A stretch of 52,923 nucleotides of DNA from an uncultured Alphaproteobacteria bacterium. GTDB taxonomy: Bacteria > Pseudomonadota > Alphaproteobacteria > Rhizobiales > Pleomorphomonadaceae. The notes under the pieces were generated by a model. The model did not search any database. It was not told the DNA's origin and was given only the letters and a program-made list of their open reading frames with translations. The position numbers were made by a program, and so were the translations under genes. This document shows, in pieces, positions 49,299 through 52,923 of the stretch (the first letter of the stretch is position 1; each line of letters begins with the position of its first letter). The DNA is taken from NCBI GenBank assembly GCA_937900425.1, contig CALCDT010000250.1:1-52923 (forward strand), read 5' to 3'.

Positions 49299-49565
49299 TT
49301 ACGGGCAGACCACCGCATAGGGGCGGCCGTAACGGTCGTAGCTGGTGCAATTCTTGGGAGCGGTCGCGCCGGCGATGACACCGCCGCCGATCGCACCCGC
49401 AGCCGCGCCGATCGCGGCACCCTTGCCGCCGCCGGTGACGCCGCCGACGATGGCGCCGGCGCCGCCGCCCACCAGCGCACCGGTGGTCACCCGCTGCTGG
49501 GTCGGGGTCTGCTGGCAGGCCGCGAGGGCCGCGCTCGCCGCCAGAACGAGAACGAGTTTCTTCAT
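49299..49565 (-). CDS. Small glycine-zipper lipoprotein
   Basis: This 88-residue predicted lipoprotein has a signal peptide ending in the lipobox LAAC, so C17 would be lipidated. The mature part has a short QTPTQQR segment and a glycine zipper (ALVGGGAGAIVGG, KGAAIGAAAGAIGGG) that could insert in or lie on the outer membrane, then a tail with two cysteines (KNCTSYD...VVCP). Such proteins (YMGG/17 kDa-like) are common in Hyphomicrobiales and mostly uncharacterised. AAGGAGA precedes the ATG. It is monocistronic, with its own terminator. Confidence 0.85.
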   Translation of the reverse strand: MKKLVLVLAASAALAACQQTPTQQRVTTGALVGGGAGAIVGGVTGGGKGAAIGAAAGAIGGGVIAGATAPKNCTSYDRYGRPYAVVCP

Positions 49566-49674
49566 CTGCCGTCTCCTTGTCCGCCTGTCCGCCCGGTAGG
49601 GGTCGCCGCCGGGGATCCATTGTTTTCGATGCCGCATTAACGGGGTCTACGGTCCTATTGTTCCCTCAGCGGAG

Positions 49675-51474
49675 TCAATCGTCGACGAGAAGCGGGACTT
49701 TCTCGAAGGACCGCACGTCGACGATGCCGATGTCGGAGATCCGCAACTCGGGGATGACGACCAGCGCCAGCAGGGAGTGTTGCATGTAGGCGTTGTTCAG
49801 CCGGCAGCCGCAGGCGACCATCGCCTCGGCCATCCGCCCCGCCTTGTCCGCCACGACCTCGGCCCGCTCGTCCGACATCAGCCCGGCGATCGGCAGTTCG
49901 ACGAGCGCCAATTCCTCGCCGTCGCGATAGACGACGACGCCGCCGCCGACCTCGCCGAGGCGGTTGGCGGCGCGGGCCATGTCGGCCTTGGAGGTGCCGA
50001 CGACGATCATGTGATGGCTGTCGTGGGCGACGGTGGAGGCGACGGCGCAGGGCACGTCGTAGCCGAAGCCCGAGACGAAGCCGTTGACGACACCGCCGGT
50101 GCCCTTGTGCCGCTCGACGAGGGCGATCTGGCAGACGTCCGCGGCCCCGTCCATGGCGACGACACCGTTCTCGACGGCGAGCCGCGCGGTCAAAGCCCTG
50201 GTCGGGGCCTGATTCTCGACGACGCCGATGACGCGGGCATGGACCTCGTTCGCCCCGTCCGGCGCCGCGACGTCGAAGTCGACCGCCTCCAGCCGGCGGC
50301 CCATGTGGACGGTCGCCTTGGCGGTGGCCGGATAGTCGTAGGCCGGGATGTCGGCGACGAGCCGGCCGTCCCGGGCGAGCACGACGCCGCGGCCGATCAC
50401 CAGCTCGACCGGCAGCGCGGCGAGGTCGGAGGTCAGCACCATGTCGGCGCGCCGGCCGGGGGTGATCGAGCCGAGCTCGCGCTCGAGGCCGAAGTGCGCG
50501 GCGGTGTTGAGGCTCGCCATCTGGATCGCGGTCACCGGCCTGAGGCCCTGGGCGATGGCGTGGCGGACCACCCGGTTCATGTGCCCGTCGTGGACAAGGG
50601 TGCCGGAGTGGCTGTCGTCGGTGCAGAGGATGAAGCTGCGCGAATCGAGACCCAGCTCGGTGATCGCCTTGATCTGGCTGGCGACGTCGTACCAGGCCGA
50701 ACCGAGCCGCAGCATCGCCCGCATGCCGAGGCGCACGCGGGTGACGGCGTCGATCAGCCGCGTGCCCTCGTGGTCGTCGGCCGGGCCGCCGGCGACGTAT
50801 CCGAGGAAGGAGCGGCCGAGGTCGAGCGAGGCGTAGTGGCCGCCGACCGTCTTCGCCGCCTTCATGGTCTCGGCGATCTCGCCGAGCATGCGCGCGTCGG
50901 CGGCGGCGACGCCGGGGAAGTTCATGACCTCCCCGAGACCGACGATGCCCGGCCAGCCCATCGCCTCGGCGACCTCGGCCGGGCCGATCGAGGCGCCGGC
51001 GTTCTCCAGCCCCGGGGCGGAGGGCACGCAGCTCGGCATCTGCACGAAGACGTTGACCGGCAGGGTCATCGCCTCGTCGTGCATCAGCCGCACGCCCGGC
51101 AGGCCGAGCACGTTGGCGATCTCGTGCGGGTCGATGAACATCGACGTGGTGCCGTGGGGGATCACCGCCCGGGCGAATTCCGTCACCGTCACCATGCCGC
51201 TTTCGACGTGCATGTGGGCGTCGCAGAGGCCGGGAACCATGTAGCGCCCCTCGGCCTCGATCACCTCGGTGTCGGGGGCGACGACGTAGGAGAGGTCCGG
51301 GGCGACCGCGGCGAAGCGGCCTTTCGCGATGGCGACGTCGTAGCCGGGCAGGATTTCGCCGGAGTGGACGTTGACCCAGCGCCCGCCGCGGACCAGCACG
51401 TCGGCCGGAGAGCGGCCGGTGGCGACGTCGACGAGGTGGGGCGTGACCTCGGCCCAGGACGGAAACGGCGCCAT
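49675..51474 (-). CDS. ade: Adenine deaminase
   Basis: This 599-residue metal-dependent amidohydrolase converts adenine to hypoxanthine and ammonia for purine salvage. It has the metal ligands H87 and H89 with E91 in DAHMHVESGM, FIDPHEIANVLG, CTDDSHSGTL, the usual ITPGRRADMVL, and a C-terminal domain with VAHDSHHMIVVGTS. This is the long bacterial Ade type and not the adenosine-deaminase-like type. GGAG lies before the ATG at 51474. It stands alone. Confidence 0.95.
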   Translation of the reverse strand: MAPFPSWAEVTPHLVDVATGRSPADVLVRGGRWVNVHSGEILPGYDVAIAKGRFAAVAPDLSYVVAPDTEVIEAEGRYMVPGLCDAHMHVESGMVTVTEFARAVIPHGTTSMFIDPHEIANVLGLPGVRLMHDEAMTLPVNVFVQMPSCVPSAPGLENAGASIGPAEVAEAMGWPGIVGLGEVMNFPGVAAADARMLGEIAETMKAAKTVGGHYASLDLGRSFLGYVAGGPADDHEGTRLIDAVTRVRLGMRAMLRLGSAWYDVASQIKAITELGLDSRSFILCTDDSHSGTLVHDGHMNRVVRHAIAQGLRPVTAIQMASLNTAAHFGLERELGSITPGRRADMVLTSDLAALPVELVIGRGVVLARDGRLVADIPAYDYPATAKATVHMGRRLEAVDFDVAAPDGANEVHARVIGVVENQAPTRALTARLAVENGVVAMDGAADVCQIALVERHKGTGGVVNGFVSGFGYDVPCAVASTVAHDSHHMIVVGTSKADMARAANRLGEVGGGVVVYRDGEELALVELPIAGLMSDERAEVVADKAGRMAEAMVACGCRLNNAYMQHSLLALVVIPELRISDIGIVDVRSFEKVPLLVDD

Positions 51475-51579
51475 TCATCACTCTCCGGATCGGTTTCGGG
51501 AAACCAGTCTACGCCGGCCCTGCCGCAGCGCAACCGCGGGAGAAGGCGAAGCGTCGGATCGGGCCGCCGGCCGGCGCGA

Positions 51580-51609
51580 GCGGGGCTGCGCCATGGCACC
51601 CAGCCCCGC
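51580..51609. repeat. Stem-loop upstream of the membrane protein gene
   Basis: GCGGGGCTG (51580-51588) and CAGCCCCGC (51601-51609) are perfect complements around 12 bases. The structure lies in the divergent gap between ade and the following gene; its role is unclear. Confidence 0.4.
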
Positions 51610-51670
51610 AAGCCGATCTTAACGCCGCCGTGGCAGGATCGCCGGCACTCGCTCCCGCCGTCAGGTCGCC

Positions 51671-52923
51671 ATGCCACCCGCCTCCCCGTCCCGCGTCGAT
51701 CCCCGCCTGCTCGTGGGCGTCTGGCTGCTGCTCTCCGCGATCCTGTCGGTGCAGCTGTTCACCGGCGCCCGGCCGCTCTACGCCGACGCCGACGACGCGA
51801 TGCGGATGGTGGTGGTGCGCGACCTGCTCGCCGGCCAAAGCTGGTTCGACCATGTCCAGCACCGGCTGAACGCGCCTCACGGCGCGCCGATCCACTGGTC
51901 GCGCCTCGTCGATCTGCCGATCGCCGGCCTCGTCCTCGCCGCCCGGACGGTGACGCCGGAGCGGGCCGAGGCGGTCGCCGCCGTCGTCTGGCCGCTGCTG
52001 CAACTGCTCGCCCTGCTCTACCTTTCGGCCCGGCTCTCCCTCCGTCTCGCCGGGCCGGGTGCGGTGCTGCCGGCGCTGGTGATCCCGGCCTTCTCGGTCG
52101 CCGTCATGGCCGAGTTCACGCCGGGCCGCGTCGACCACCACGGCGTCCAGATCCTGCTCGCACTGGCAATCGCGCTCTGCGCCGTCGAGGCGATCGACCG
52201 GCCCCGCTTCGGCTGGCTCGCCGGCCTTTGCGCTGCGACCGCCCTCGCCGTCGGCACCGAGAGCCTGCCCGTCGCCGCCGCCGCGGTGGCGGCCTTCGGC
52301 GCGATGTGGGCGGTCTCTCCGGCCCGGGGCGCGGCGACGCGGGCCTTCGCCCTCGCTTTCGGCGGCGGTACCCTCGGTCATCTCGCCCTCGCCCTGCCGC
52401 CGCAGGGTTGGCTGGTTCCGGCCTGCGACGGGCTGTCGATCGTCTTCGCGGCGAGCGCCGCCGGCTGCGGCCTCGTGCTCGCCGGCCTGACGGCGCTGCC
52501 GCTCGCCGCAACCTCGCCGCTCGTCCGGCTGGGGGCGGGGGCGCTCGCCGGCGCCGCGCTGGTCGGCGTCCTCCTCGCCGCCTTTCCCGAATGCCGGACC
52601 GGCCCCTATACGGCGCTCGACCCGTGGCTGGTGCGGGTCTGGCTCGACCGGGTGATCGAGGCGAAGCCGATCTGGACCAGCCTCGCCGACCTTCCCGCCT
52701 ACACCGCCGGTGCGGTGCTCGCCCCGCTCGCCGGGCTCGTCACCGTCGCCGTCATGGTCACCCGCAGCGAGGGCGCCGCGCGGGGGCGCTGGGCGGTGTT
52801 CGGCCTGTTCCTGCTGTTCGCGGTGCTCGTCATGGTGCTGCAGATCCGCGGCGCCCGGCTCGCGGCGGCCCTCGCCACGCCGGCGGGCGCGCTGCTCGTC
52901 GGCGCGGCGCGGCGGGTCTACCT
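51671..52923 (+). CDS. STT3-like GT-C membrane protein (partial, runs off window)
   Basis: This open frame has no stop before the window ends and gives at least 417 residues with many membrane segments. After the first segment (about residues 12-30) a loop reads ARPLYADADDAMRMVVVRD, with acidic D39, D41 and D42, then HGAPIHWSRLVDLP. After two or three more segments comes GRVDHHGVQ (D155, H156, H157). An early acidic loop followed by a DHH motif is how archaeal AglB/STT3 oligosaccharyltransferases hold their metal, so a GT-C glycosyltransferase is likely (inference). The ATG at 51671 has only a weak ribosome site. I know relatives only as hypothetical proteins. Confidence 0.65.
   Translation, partial: MPPASPSRVDPRLLVGVWLLLSAILSVQLFTGARPLYADADDAMRMVVVRDLLAGQSWFDHVQHRLNAPHGAPIHWSRLVDLPIAGLVLAARTVTPERAEAVAAVVWPLLQLLALLYLSARLSLRLAGPGAVLPALVIPAFSVAVMAEFTPGRVDHHGVQILLALAIALCAVEAIDRPRFGWLAGLCAATALAVGTESLPVAAAAVAAFGAMWAVSPARGAATRAFALAFGGGTLGHLALALPPQGWLVPACDGLSIVFAASAAGCGLVLAGLTALPLAATSPLVRLGAGALAGAALVGVLLAAFPECRTGPYTALDPWLVRVWLDRVIEAKPIWTSLADLPAYTAGAVLAPLAGLVTVAVMVTRSEGAARGRWAVFGLFLLFAVLVMVLQIRGARLAAALATPAGALLVGAARRVY

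Noticed and set aside
1..52923. CRISPR arrays, prophage, integrases or transposases
   Set aside because: No regularly spaced repeats and no matching protein families were seen on either strand.

Overview
The window is high-GC (about 70 %) chromosomal DNA that reads like an alphaproteobacterium of the Hyphomicrobiales. The pointers are an aapJQMP general amino-acid transporter, an FrcBCA-type sugar transporter with a ROK regulator, a SqrR/BigR-controlled sulfide module, and a yajC-secD-secF operon that also carries homologues of mitochondrial complex I assembly factors. Genes are dense and I see no phage, transposase, CRISPR array or plasmid function. The most AT-rich stretch is around 24.6-24.9 kb.

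Layout. (1) 0.2-4.7 kb, minus strand: aapJ-aapQ-aapM-aapP, with metC divergent at 5.1-6.3 kb. (2) 6.3-14.8 kb, minus strand: an eight-gene nitrilase cluster of the Nit1C type (NitB-like protein, nitrilase, radical SAM enzyme, GNAT, AIR-synthase-like protein, glycosyltransferase, small MSMEG_0570-type protein, flavoprotein). It is followed, after a repeat-containing gap, by an LnmK/Pnap_2097-like gene. A sigma-54-type promoter (GG-N10-GC) lies 66-80 bases upstream of the first gene, which suits a nitrogen-starvation operon. A MocR-type regulator is divergent at 15.4 kb and converges on an Old Yellow Enzyme gene. (3) 18.1-22.8 kb: ROK regulator divergent from frcBCA. (4) 23.0-24.6 kb: an orphan B12-binding radical SAM protein. 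(5) 24.9-28.3 kb: a sulfide module of rhodanese, sulfide:quinone oxidoreductase with all three redox cysteines, a TDT-family exporter and a two-cysteine ArsR repressor. The two regulated promoters share a 9-base operator word. (6) 28.5-38.0 kb: uronate catabolism (uxaC, TRAP transporter, kdgF, kduI, kduD, uxuB on minus; gntR-kdgK on plus). (7) 38.1-42.0 kb: periplasmic aldehyde oxidoreductase paoABC. (8) 42.1-48.8 kb: yajC-secD-secF, NDUFAF3-like and NDUFAF6-like genes, then a PHA synthase. (9) 49.1-52.9 kb: tRNA-Glu(UUC), a glycine-zipper lipoprotein with an intrinsic terminator, adenine deaminase, and the 5' part of an STT3-like membrane protein that runs off the window.

How they fit together. 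The amino-acid, sugar and uronate transporters with KDG kinase suggest a plant- or soil-associated heterotroph that scavenges nitrogen and plant-wall sugars. The nit cluster probably serves cyanide or nitrile nitrogen, or makes an unidentified small molecule under nitrogen stress. Three separate transport operons carry a strong stem-loop just after the binding-protein gene, a common way to make more binding protein than permease.

All functions are read from sequence by eye. Names rest on family recognition and motifs, not on searches. The best candidates for something under-described are the nit cluster (radical SAM protein with extra cysteine ligands, DsrE-like first gene, LnmK-like neighbour), the sulfide module, and the truncated STT3-like protein.
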